NCBI GenBank assembly: GCA_947471745.1
Contig: CANJKZ010000010.1
Coordinates: forward strand, 4,397,001-4,461,000
Length of the DNA stretch: 64,000 nt
Source: Closterium sp. Naga37s-1
Taxonomy: Eukaryota > Streptophyta > Zygnematophyceae > Desmidiales > Closteriaceae
Direction of reading: 5' to 3'
Below, in pieces: positions 45,301 to 55,492 of this stretch. Numbering within the stretch: position 1 is the first letter of the stretch; the number at the start of each line of letters is the position of its first letter. The position numbers were made by a program, and so were the translations under genes. The notes beneath the pieces were generated by a model. That model had not been told where the DNA came from. It made no database searches and worked only from the letters and a program-made list of their open reading frames with translations.

Positions 45301-48300
45301 TTCCGTCTCTGTATGAGTCGCCCGTTTTTTAGCCGACTCAACAATAAGTTACCTCAGAACATAATATTGTATTCCGCTTCCTTCTGTCCTCCGGGGATCT
45401 CCTTAAAGCCCAAAAAAAAAAAAAAAAAAAACTGTCCATCCCCTTTTTGCCCGGCTCCTCCTGTCGCTCCCCCCCGTCCCAACTGTGTGTTGCAATCAGG
45501 TGCTTCGCTGCCCTGCTGCCAGCAAGCCGCCTTCCAAAGTGTGTTCTGCTCCCTTCGCATGCATTTTTTAGTTGACTCAGAAACCTTCTTTTTCCCTTAT
45601 CCCAGTCGTATAGTTCCTATCAGGTCTTCACTGCCCTGCAGTCATAGCCAGCTGTGTTTCCCAAGTGAGTTTTCCACCCTTTGCATGCTCCTTGTGTGTG
45701 GCTGTTTCAACTTGTGGGATCTTCTGTTTCTACAAGGCAATAAGGTGTTATCTCCCTCCCTCCCTCCCGCTCTCCCTTCCTCCCTCCCTCCCTCCCTCCC
45801 TCCCTTCCTCCCTCCCTTCCTCCCTCCCTTCCTCCCTCCCTTCCTCCCTCCCTTCCTCCCTCCCTCCCTCCCTCCCTCCCTCCCTCCCTCCCTCCCTCCC
45901 TCCCTCCCTCCCTCCCTCCCTCCCTCCCTCCCTCCCTCCCTCCCTCCCTCCCTCCCTCCCTCCCTCCCTCCCTCCCTCCCTCCCTTCCTCCCTCCCTTCC
46001 TCCCTCCCTTCCTCCCTCCCTTCCTCCCTCCCTCCCTCCCTCCCTCCCTCCCTCCCTCCCTCCCTCCCTCCCTCCCTCCCTCCCTCCCTCCCTCCCTCCC
46101 TTCCTCCCTTCCTCCCTTCCTCCCTCCCTCCCTCCCTCCCTCCCTCCCTCCCTCCCTCCCTCCCTCCCTCCCTCCCTCCCTCCCTCCCTCCCTCCCTCCC
46201 TCCCTCCCTCCCTCCCTCCCTCCCTCCCTCCCTCCCTCCCTCCCTCCCTCCCTCCCTCCCTCCCTCCCACCGTCGCTCCTTTTCTGTTCTCAGGTTCAAG
46301 CCCCTCCTTGTGTGCTGGATTCGGAGTGGTTGAGAGCGGTGCAGCCAGATGTGGTGCTTTTAGGGGGATCCACTGCCTGCCTGCGCTGCGACCTGCACTG
46401 GCAGGATGGAAATACACTGTCCACCGCTGCTGCTGCTGCTGCTGCTTCTGCTACTGCGGCTGCAGCTCCTGATTCTGTTAGTGATTCTGCTAGTGCTGCT
46501 GGTGTTTCTGGTGCTGCTGCGGCTGCTAGGGCTGCTGCTGGTGGTGGTGGTGGTGGTGGTGCTGCTGCTGCTGCTACTGCTGCTGCTGGAGTATCAGGAG
46601 TGGCAGATAAGGGAAGGCATTGTGACAGCCTTACCTTGGCTGCAGAGGTTCGGAGGAGCCTCGGTGAATCAGGCTCGGGAGAAGGCGGCGGTGCATCAAT
46701 CGTTTCTCTCCGTCCTGCCACAGTGAGTTCCCAACTTATTAGGCCACTTGGTGGCACTGCTGAGAATTCTCAAGCCTGAATCATGATTGTCAATTGTTTG
46801 TGAGTCAGTCTTGGAGACTCATTAGACACCCTGCCTGCCAACTTGTAGGGTAGTTCTGCACCAGCCAGCCAACACCATCCCCTTTTAAGCCTCTCCTAAT
46901 TCCGCTATCCGCCTCCCTCCTCCCCGCCCCACCAGCTCGCCCAGGTGCTAGAGTCGGTGGTCACAGTGGGGGCGGCTCTGGGTCTGCAGCAGCCAGCCCA
47001 GACCTACCTTTTATAACCCTCTCTTTCTTCTCTCACATGCCTCTCACCCTCTCCCCATCCCTCCAGCTCGCCCAGGTGCTTGAATCAGTGGTGACAGTGG
47101 GGGCAGCACTTGGTCTGCAGCAGCCAGCCCAGACCTACCTTTTATAACCCTCTCTTTCTTCTCTCACATGCCTCTCACCCTCTCCCCATCCCTCCAGCTC
47201 GCCCAGGTGCTTGAATCAGTGGTGACAGTGGGGGCAGCACTTGGTCTGCAGCAGCCAGCCCAGGCCCTCTCCTCCCACCTCCACCTGCGCCTGCGCTCTC
47301 TCGCTGCTGCCCTCGCCACCGCTCCCCGCCCCCGGGTCACCTCCCTAGAATCCATCTCTCCTCTCGTTATGGCTGGGCACTGGCTGCCCGAGATGAAAGT
47401 TTTGGCCGGGGCAGATGATGGTGGGCTGCAGGAGCCGGGCAGCCCGGTGCGGAAAGTATTGTGGGAGAGCATTACGGCGTTTGGGCCTCAGGTGCTGTTT
47501 CTGACGCCGTGTGCTGCTGATGTGAAGACTGCTCTTGCTCAGGTGAGGGTGGGAGGGTTGAAGGGCTACGGATAAGGGGTGGGGTAGGGGTGAGGTAAGG
47601 GAGGGGGGAAAGGGGGGGGGTGGGGGAAGTGAGAGTTACAGCGTTTGGGCCTCAGGTGCTGTTTCTGACGCCGTGTGCTGCTGTTGTGAAGACAGCTCTC
47701 GCTCAGGTGAGCAAGCAGGAATGCATGTTGCGGGGCAAGGGGTGGGATAGGGGTGGAGTAAGGCATAAGTATGGCGATTGGGCCCCAGGTGCTGTTTCTG
47801 ACGCCGTGTGCTGCTGTTGTGAAGACAGCTCTCGCTCAGGTGAGCAAGGAGGAAGGCATGTTGCAAGGCAAGGGGTGGGATAGGGGTGGAGTAAGGCATA
47901 AGTATGGCGATTGGGCCCCAGGTGCTGTTTCTGACGCCGTGTGCTGCTGTTGTGGAGACTCACTCGCTCAGGTGAGCAAGGAGGAAGGCATGTTGCGGGG
48001 CAAGGGGTGGGATAGGGGTGGAGTAAGGCATAAGTATGGCGATTGGGCCCCAGGTGCTGTTTCTGACGCCGTGTGCTGCTGTTGTGGAGACTCACTCGCT
48101 CACGTAAGGTTGGATGTAGTGAGGGGTGATGTGTGGGGGAGGTGGGTGTGGCGAGTGTGGGGTGAAGGGTAAGGGGCTAGGGGTGAAGGGTGGAGGGTTC
48201 TGGTAGTTGTTTCGAAAGACCACATGTCTGAGTTGTGACGGAAAGGTCCCATCTCGCTTTTGTAAGATTCGTCATTCGCATGGCCATCCCTGCCTTCTCC

Positions 48301-48585
48301 CCCATGCTGTGTTCTTTTTCACAGGTTGAGGCGCTTGCTCGCCTGCCCGGCTTTTGGTCGCTGCCCGCAACTGAATCTGGGCAGGTTTACATTATCGAGT
48401 CATGTCTGTTCCTCAACGCAGGCCCGCGATTGGTCGATGGTGTTGAGTTGCTAGCCAGAATTATTCATCCTGACCGAGTAGCGGTTCCTTTGCCACCCGG
48501 ATGCTTCGTCTTGAAGCTGGAGCTTAGTAGGGAGAAACACTACCGAGCAGGGGACGTTCATAAACATTTTAGGCCGCTTCTATAG
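33359..48585 (+). CDS. Cobyrinate a,c-diamide synthase-like enzyme fused to a BtuF-like corrinoid-binding domain
   Basis: Exons proposed: 33359-33479, 34037-34112, 35162-35919, 36870-37084, 37483-37569, 37990-38114, 38938-40007, 40108-44154, 45035-45108, 46294-46722, 47198-47542, 48325-48585. All phases agree and sum to about 2,535 residues; the border at 40007/40108 is the weakest. Residues 1 to about 510 follow CobB/CbiA: P-loop [46 protein letters not shown], then a glutamine-amidotransferase half with [10 protein letters not shown] (nucleophile Cys) and ASYVHLHF (His). Such enzymes use ATP and glutamine to amidate acetate side chains of a corrin or sirohydrochlorin. A linker of about 1,700 residues follows (Gly, Gln, His-rich). 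The last about 320 residues resemble bacterial corrinoid-binding proteins: [61 protein letters not shown]. True substrate unknown. Confidence 0.8.
34113..34870 (+). repeat. GGATGGGT minisatellite containing about five echoes of exon 2
   Basis: Imperfect 8-bp GGATGGGT/GGGTGGGT units. Embedded are copies of the exon 2 end, CTCGTACAACCTGGATGGGT then GGATGCTCAACAGGTATGG, at about 34159-34202, 34249-34292, 34374-34412, 34438-34456 and 34599-34638. The exon itself contains CTGGATGGGTGGATG (NLDGW), so the minisatellite probably grew out of the exon sequence. Confidence 0.85.
34949..35040 (+). repeat. Partial copy of exon 3 start
   Basis: After a CACCAG acceptor, the sequence encodes [20 protein letters not shown] and GVMGL, the same as the true exon at 35162, then diverges. 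Confidence 0.85.
35945..36215 (+). repeat. Three echoes of the exon 3 end
   Basis: Copies of the [11 protein letters not shown] region with donor: about 35948-36039 ([20 protein letters not shown]), 36116-36160 and 36170-36200. Successively shorter and more diverged. Confidence 0.8.
36345..37345 (+). repeat. Five versions of the amidotransferase exon
   Basis: 36350-36470 (decayed), 36617-36780 (5' part: [20 protein letters not shown]), 36870-37084 (complete), 37118-37216 (3' part with donor) and 37267-37344 (3' part, changed). Intron sequence between them is also partly repeated (CTTCCCCTCTGTTCACA type). Confidence 0.85.
37626..37737. repeat. 35-bp duplication flanking palindrome TTTTGAGGCGCCTCAAAA
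   Basis: 37626-37660 and 37703-37737 match with one difference (GATTAGGGGGCAGTTCTTCC and on). The perfect 18-bp palindrome is at 37663-37680, two bases after the left copy. Both copies are echoes of exon 6 of the corrinoid gene (GQFF...SEI). Confidence 0.9.
37829..38645 (+). repeat. Echoes of exon 6 of the corrinoid gene
   Basis: 37830-37905 (5' part), 37990-38114 (complete exon, [20 protein letters not shown]), then 3' parts at about 38193-38272, 38350-38401, 38480-38528 and 38603-38643, each ending in a form of CAGCTGGAGTTTGGGT. With the pieces at 37629 and 37707, this exon exists in about eight versions. Confidence 0.85.
38777..39060 (+). repeat. Two copies of the YLIEQQTPG exon start
   Basis: 38777-38885 ([20 protein letters not shown]) and 38938 onward ([20 protein letters not shown]), both after CCCCAG. 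The second continues into the linker and was chosen; the first could be an alternative. Confidence 0.85.
43531..43722. repeat. (CAGGGG)n hexanucleotide repeat encoding Gly-Gln
   Basis: About 31 nearly pure GGGCAG units, encoding (GQ)n in the corrinoid-gene linker. On the + strand the spaced G4 runs could form G-quadruplexes. Confidence 0.95.
44225..44640 (+). repeat. Second copy of the BtuF-like domain start, split by a MITE
   Basis: Sequence before 44273 (GCCTCGTGTTGTGTCACTGT and CACCTTCAGCAACAGATA) plus sequence after 44617 (TATCATCATGGCCCTCAGCA) reconstruct the exon end at 44101-44154 (CACCTTCAGCAACTGATATC). The copy reads as a nonfunctional echo. Confidence 0.9.
44273..44617. mobile_element. 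345-bp MITE with TA target duplication
   Basis: Ends CACCTGGGCTCCACTAAT and its inverse ATTAGTGGAGCCCAGGTG; the inverted repeat extends about 24 bp. TA on both sides (44271-44272, 44618-44619). The uninterrupted paralogous sequence at 44130-44154 shows the empty site ending GATATC, so the TA duplication is directly supported. Suggests a mariner-like or related mobiliser; shares end sequence with the element at 25351-26072. Confidence 0.88.
44724..44929. repeat. Tandem repeats with palindrome GTTCTGAGACGTCTCAAAAC
   Basis: A 32-bp block (GGCTGCCCTGCCCCTCAACT and on) at 44724-44755 recurs at 44898-44929; shorter CCTCAACxGCCACAACCC units lie between. The palindrome at 44874-44893 (one mispair) is four bases before the right copy. 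Confidence 0.85.
45751..46268. repeat. (CCTC)n microsatellite of about 518 bp
   Basis: TCCC tetranucleotide units with interspersed CCTT variants arranged in blocks, in an intron of the corrinoid gene just before exon 10. All long ORFs over it on both strands are artefacts. Confidence 0.97.
46936..47130 (+). repeat. Two echoes of the [12 protein letters not shown] exon start
   Basis: Copies after acceptors at 46936 and 47068 encode [20 protein letters not shown] and then diverge; the complete exon starts at 47198. The intron TTTTATAACCCTCTCTTTCT is duplicated with them. Confidence 0.88.
47638..48105 (+). repeat. Four echoes of the exon 11 end
   Basis: About 130-bp tandem units, each with CAGGTGCTGTTTCTGACGCC and GTGTGCTGCTGxTGTG followed by CTCGCTCAGGTGAG (the last changed). 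They repeat the 3' end of exon 11 and its donor. Confidence 0.9.
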
Positions 48586-51500
48586 ATTTAGGCAGGCTTG
48601 TTCTGCAATGGTCTTTTAACGGTGGTGTAGCTATAGTTAACGTAACCAAGTAGATAACATAGGTTACAAGTAGCAACCATATGTCGTATATTAAGAACAT
48701 GAGGTTCAAGCGAAAAAAGGCCTATAGTTGTAGCTGCATGAAGCATTTTTTAGTGCTCTATTCTTGTAACTAGCTGATATCATAAAGCAGTTTTGGTGAC
48801 TACCTCTATTTACTTGCTGCCTGATAGGCGAACGTAACAGTTTCGTGAAATTCTTTATCTGAGCCACGTGTCGTGGAGTTTCAGGCTTACCCACTTCTTA
48901 GGAATTTCGGCTCAAGCGATTTGTGGATATGGGTTGTGGAAATAGGTGGCGAGGAATCAAGCATGATGAGGTGGATGGATGAGGTGATCCATCGCCTCAC
49001 AAACCATATCCCAAATCAATCATTCTTTCCGAATGTGACGCCGTACAGTAAAGTTAATATGGTACGATAAGATACTGCATTCCCATCAAACTGAACATGC
49101 ACCCTTGAATTGATCTCGTTTGAAGCTTCTCGTCTGTCTGTCGATCTGCTTTTTTTTTTTTTTCCGGGGATCATTCACCCCAAAACGTAGTCGCAAGCAG
49201 GTTTGACTTGGAGTGTGGGAATCGGGAAAGAGAGTGCTTTTATGGTATTTTCGCCCAGCCTAGCCAAATTTTCTGGTTATAAGAACTTCCAGCTTGAGCA
49301 CCGTCCAGTCAACCTTGGGACCAGAAGTCTCCAGTCGAGAAAGTCGTGAGGGAGATCCTCTCCCCTCCTTCCGATCTTCCAGATCACCCTCCGTCTTTTT
49401 CGATATCTCCCTTGCCGCTGGTTGGTGTGTGTGGCTGTGGACCAACTGCAGTGCAAAGCAGACACCTGGGCCCAGTTCGGCAGGCATTATGGCCATTATG
49501 GCCATTATGGGCATTTTTAACGGGCCCCCAAAAAATGCCCCCTCGAAGCAGCTGCGATATCAGACTGTAGCTGCAGTGCAACTTCTGAAAAAATGGCTCG
49601 ATTGTTCGGTTGGCATTTTGGTATAGTTCTGTGGGGGCATTAGGGGTGCTCAGCACTAAAGACGAATAGTCTAGGAACGCGCATAAAAAACTTAAAGCCC
49701 ACATCGAGCCTCCCTATTCGTTATTGTGTACCGAACCTGGCAGCATTTGCTGTGCGCCCATGGGTTAGAGAACGCATCACAACGGGTGTGCTCGGACCTT
49801 ACTACGAAGCTTCTCTCACGGGCAAACTGGAGGCACCGCTCGTGCGAACCCTATCCGCCCATCGGAGTGGGGATAAGGGGGCGCACAAGCAATAACGGGC
49901 AGGTCTCAACGCCCGCTATTGGGACATTTAGCGGTGAATAAACTCACCACAAAAACATACCAGCCGAGAGGCAAGGGTGAACCCAAAGGCCGAAGGTTTG
50001 TGAGTGGTTGGAATCAAACATTTAGAGCATCTTGGGCAGACTGGGCATGATGACCGAAACAAACATCGGCTGTTTGCAAAATTGCTTTGTCGTTAGCAAC
50101 AAACTTCGCCGAGGTTGCGGGAGGGTTGACCCCTTCGAGGTCTAGCCCATCCGGTAGTGCTTGTGCGGAAGGCCCAAACTGCAGATGCGGCAACAGAACG
50201 AGGCCTTTATGGGCCTAGATTAATGGCATCAATCGAGGATTTAGCTTCGTAGAAGCTAGGATGCAGTTGCCTTGAAGGATCGCGTGATCATGCGATTGGC
50301 TGGCATATTTGACCAGTCATTTTTTATTGGCCGCATCACTGATCCCCCGTGTGGTGCGGGACCTCGAGGCCGCATGGTGTGGCGGATCAGAAAATGGACA
50401 GTTTGCCTGAGAAATAGGGTTCGAGGAAGATTCCTCTGGTAGAAAATGCCATCTTTAAAAGGGGTGTTCGGCTTGCATTCCATGATTGTCTGGTTTGGCG
50501 ATGATCCGCATATATCGAGCCTGTATAACCTTTCACGCGCTTATCAAGGAAGGTTCTAGGGTGGTCCATTTATTGTAGCCTATCCCCCGAGGCCCATTTT
50601 TTTATGCCTGCCGAACTGGGCCCTGGACTGGATGGAAGAAACACGCGTGACGCGCCTCGGTTTTATCCTCGACTGCCCTTTCCTTCCTCATAGCCGTTGG
50701 TTCCGCTTCTGCTGCTTCTTTTCGCAAGCATCCAGCCTGGTACTGTACTACACCTGATGCCTATTTCAGTCCCCTTCATCTTTCCCTGTGCTCCTCTCTC
50801 GGGCATGCGCTCCCCATGGGGAGAATGGGACTGTATTTGGGTAGCTTGGCGTGTCTTTTCTTGGAAACTCGACTAACTTATTCGAGGTTTAGAGTATCTT
50901 GCTTTTGTCGTGGGCCTATAACGTTCGGGCCGTTGGCTGGGAATGTCGACCACTGGGCGTATGGAGTAGGAGGGGACGTGTTCAGAATGGGCGGTTGGGG
51001 TGTACGTCATTTCGGTTTTGAATTTCTCGCACCCGTTTTGGAAATCACTGTTTTTAGGGCACTGTACGCCTGCATACTCAAGTGCCCTCACTCTGTAGCC
51101 AAATGACAGCTGATTTTTAGCAGCCAAGAAATCCAGACTGCGAGAACGTGCAGCTCTGCTCATTGCTTCGAACGCTGTGTTGGGTAGGCTAGGCTCTGCG
51201 AACGGCAAGGAGCATTGGTTGCTCTTTGACGCTCCTACTGTACTGTAATCGCTGATCCGTCGAATCAAATACGTGTAGCTGAATGCCTTATCTCTTACCG
51301 CTGTCGATATCTCTTACGGCTGTCGATCACACGTTTAGCCGCATGGCTTCTACCATATCTAGTAAATATCTCGAAATGCCCTCTTACCTGGCTCGACCGT
51401 TAGTACAAGCGTAGCTCGAATCTTCCACCCTGGTCCATTTCGTCTGGAAGCGACTTTTCTAAAAGACCAAATGCTTTGATTTCTTCCTTTCCAGCTCTAA

Positions 51501-51715
51501 AATCAGCAGACACTACCCGCTATTGTGCACAGACACGAGAAGAAGAAGCTGGTCAGCTCCGCCTAACCGCCACGCTTAACAAGGGTACTAGTAGACTACG
51601 TCAATGTTATTAGCTTAACGGCGCTTCGAATCAGTGCATTGGCTTAGAACGCATCGGTTTCCGAAGACGAACGAACGCGTCGGCCTCCGAAAGCCGCGTC
51701 GGCCTCGCAGGAACG
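48586..51715. other. Intergenic region between corrinoid and phytochrome genes
   Basis: No host gene identified. A TIR element occupies 49468-50623. The 200 bp before 51716 contain repeated CGCGTCGGCCTCCGAAAG and may be the phytochrome 5' leader. Confidence 0.45.
49468..50623. mobile_element. 1.16-kb non-autonomous element with 20-bp inverted ends
   Basis: GGGCCCAGTTCGGCAGGCAT at 49468-49487 has its exact reverse complement at 50604-50623. Inside the left end is a triplicated GGCCATTAT. No transposase recognised. I could not define a target duplication, so the exact ends are uncertain. Confidence 0.6.
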
Positions 51716-54700
51716 ATGTTTAACCGCGGGAGGAAGATTGTGACCAAGGTAGTGGTGAGCGCGGATGCGGAACTACAGCAGCGGTTCGAGGAGAAGGAGC
51801 GGGAGAAGCGGAGGGAGAAGGAGAAGGAGAAGGAGCGAGAGAAGCCAGGCCCCCGGCCGTCGGAGTGGGATTATTTGACGACCGTCGTGCAGCAGAACCG
51901 CGTCGCGCAGCGAAAGGTGCGTCGCGGTAGGAAAGGACCAAACGTGTGCAGCGAATAACGGGGAAATGTAGGCCGAAAGGGAAGCATTGACCCTCGGAAA
52001 GGGGGGACGACCGTCCGAGTGGGACTATTTGACGACCGTCGTGCAGCAGAACCGCGTCGCGCAGCGGAAGGTGCGTTGCGAGTAAGGGGGAGATATTAGA
52101 AGGGGCAAATGGACGAAACGGACGCATTGACCCGTTTTTTTAGACGCCTCAAATAGTTACCCCTGACTTATTGGGACGACAATTGACGGAACGGGAACGG
52201 CCGACGAAATCAGAACCGGCTGACGGGATAAGAACGGTTGGCGGAATGGGAACGGCTGACGGGAATGGGAACGGCTGACGGAACGGGGACGGCTGACGGA
52301 ATGGGGACGGCTGACGGAATGGTGACGGCTGACGGAATGGGAACGGGCTGACGGAATAGGGACGGCTGACGGAATGGGGACGACTGACGGAATGAGAACG
52401 GCGGAAGCTTACTGAGGCGCGCGGGACGGCGGAGCGTGTGACGAGCGCGCAATGTACGGCGTCGGCCACGAGCGCAATGTGCGACGAACGCGCAAACCAA
52501 CGCTATCAACCCTCCACCCCTCTTGCGCCGCCCTCTCCCTTCCTCCCCCATCCCCCTCTCCCCTTCCCCCCATCTCCCCCCACAAACCCTTTTCAATCTT
52601 CCCCCTATCCGCTCCCATTTACCCCTTCCCCCTATCCGTCCCCCGACCTCCCCGCAGCTCCAGGCGATTGCGGGGGCGGAATCGTCTCCCGCAGCCGCAT
52701 CAACAGCCGCCGCCGCGCCTTCAGCTGCGCCTGCAGGGGGGGAGGCGGAAGCGGAGGATCAATCCAACGGTGGAGATGTGCAGTCGTACACGCAGCACGC
52801 TCAACGGCCAGGATACGTCCAACAGCACGGCTCTCTGCTGTTCCTGGAAGAAAGGAGCTACAGAATCCTGGCTGTAGCGGAAAATATCTTTGACTTTTTT
52901 GACCAGCCAGATCGGGGGAATGGGGAGAAGAAGGCGGGAGAGGAGAGGGAAGAGGAGACGGAGGAGGGGAATGGGGAGGGAGGGAGGGAAAAAGCGGAAG
53001 GAGGAGGGGGGAAGGGCGGGGCCGTGAGGAGTCTGCTGGGCCAATCATGTCGCTGCTTGATGACAGAGCAGGTAAGACTGCTCAAAAAACGACATTTTCT
53101 TAAACAGCCTCCTCACCCTGCCGCTTCCTTACCCGCTTCTCCCTTCCCTCTTCGCATTAGATGGTCTCCTGCCTGGTCAGAATGTATTTTTGAGGCGCCT
53201 CGAAAATTAACTCCTGCCTGGTCAGAATGTAAAGTTTACGAGCGCCCCCTTCTACTCTACCCCTTCGGAAAGAAATTGATTGTTTTTGAGTCAACTAAAA
53301 AACAATTCAGGAGACGCTCTCTTCCCTGCCCGCTTTTGAGGCGCCTGAAAAAATACTCTCCTCCCTGCTCATAATGTACAGTTTCTGCTACGAGCCTTAT
53401 TTTGAGGCCCCTCAAAATACATCTTAATTCAGCATGCTCTAATCCCTGCTCACAATGTGCAGTCTCCGTCACGAGCCTATTCTGTCTCCCTTGGTTTTGA
53501 GTCGACTCAAAACTAGGCTCAAAGCTTGAGTCGACTCGAAACAATTCAGCAGACGCTCTCCTCCCTGCTCACGATGTAGTGTTTCCGCTATGAGCCTATT
53601 CTGTCCCCCTTACCCTTTCCCCCACCCCTTTCTACCTCTTCTCAACGGCGTTTTCCTGCCTGGTGGCTGCGTGTAGGGTTCAGATCCGCAGCTGTCGAAC
53701 CCCATCCCCACCCACCCCACCCCATCCCCACCCACCCCACCCCACCCCACCCCACCCCACTCCACCCATCCCCACCCCTTTCTTCACCTTCTCAACAGAC
53801 GTTTGCCTGCCTGGTGGCGGCGTGTGAGAGCTCGGATCCGCAGCTGTCGAACCCCATCCTGCTCAAGACAGTGCGACGAGGTGAGAGGGAGGGAGGTGAG
53901 AGGAGAGGGAGGGAGGTGAGATAGAGGGAGGTGGGAGGGAGTGAGGAGGCGAGGAGAGGTTGAGAGGGAGGTAAGCTCGGATCCGCAGCTGTCGAACCCC
54001 ATTCCGATCAAGACGGTTCGAGGGAGGGAGGTGAGTGAGCAAGGGGGGTGAGTGAGTGAGTGAGTGAATGAATGAGGGAGGTGAGTGAGTGACTGAGTGA
54101 GCGAGTGAGTGAGTGAGGGAAGGAGGTGATTGAGTGAAGGATTTGGAACTGGCAAGCCCTTTTCTGATGAAAATAATTATCCGTGCGTGGGACGGGAGGA
54201 GAGGAAGAGAAAAGGAGTGCACCCACTCCCTTCACTTCCACCTCCCCGCCTCAGCCCTCCCCTTCCACCCGGCCCACCCTCCCCCTCCCCCCGCGGCCCA
54301 CCCTCCCCCTCCCCCCGCGGCCCACCCTCCCCCTCCCCCCGCGGCCCACCCTCCCCCTCCCCCCGCGGTCCACCCTCCCCCTCCCCCCGCGGCCCACCCT
54401 CCCCCTCCCCCCGCGGCCCACCCTCCGCCTCCCCACCCCATTATCGCACTGACGAGGGCCTGGTGGTTGACTTAGAGCCGTGCATGGGAGGGGGAGGGGA
54501 GGAGGAGTGGACGGTCTTGTAACAGGCAGGCAGGTAGAGTGATATTTCCCTTGTTGACTTTTGAGTCGACTCAAAAGTCAACTCGGTCTTGTAACAGGCA
54601 GGCAGGTAGAGTGATATTTCCCTTGCATCTCCCCGTTCCTACCCCTCCCTCCCCCAGCGCGCCCCCTGTACGCCATAGTGCATCGCACAGACGAGGGCCT

Positions 54701-55457
54701 GGTGGTTGACATAGGGCCGTGCGTGGGAGGGGGAGGGGAGGAGTGGGCTTTTGTGACAGGCAGGCAGCTAGAATTCTTCTTTCACTTCACCTCGGCCATT
54801 CCACCCCCCTCCCCCACCTTCCTCACCCCCCATCAGCGCGCCCCCTGTACGCCATAGTGCATCACACTGACGAGGGCCTGGTGGTTGGCATAGAGCCGTG
54901 CGTGGGAGGGGGGAGCGGAGGGAGGAGGAGTGGACTGTCACGGTCTTGTGGCCTGCCCGGCACTAGAGTGTCGTTTCCCTTTTATGTTCCGTCCCCCCCC
55001 TTGTCTTCCTCACCCCCCATCAGCCCACCCCCTGTACGCCATAGTGCATCGCACTGACGAGGGCCTGGTGGTTGACATAGAGCCGTGCGTGGGAGGGGAG
55101 GAGTGGGCTGGGAGGTGGAAGAAGAAGAAGGGAGGGAAGGCGGCGGCACGTGCGAGTGAGGCACGAGGGAAAGTCGAGGTGGGGAGTGTGGGGGAATCAG
55201 GAGGAAAGGCAGGTAGCGGTATAGAGGATGCGTCTGGAAAGGGTGGGGAGGGGAAGGACGGAGTAGTTTCGTGGAGGTGTTTGAATGGGTATGCGCAGGG
55301 TGGTGGTGGAGATGAGAGCTGTCAGAAGGAAGGGGAGAAGCCGGAGAAAGGAGAGGAGGAAGAGAAGAAAGGGGAGAAGGAGGAGAAGGGAGGGGAAGAG
55401 GAAGAGGAAGAGAAGCAAGGGGAGGAGGGAAAGAAAGGGGAGGAGAAGGAACAGGAT

Positions 55458-55492
<35 letters not shown>

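Noticed and set aside
45707-46417. Long ORFs on both strands (Gly-Arg-Glu and Leu-Pro-Ser repeats) over the CCTC tract
   Set aside because: A tetranucleotide repeat is open in every frame; there is no other coding signal, and splice sites place it in an intron.
33359-48585. Corrinoid gene as bacterial contamination
   Set aside because: It has GT-AG introns in matching phase, repeats of the same kind as the phytochrome gene, and lies on one contig with plant-type genes.
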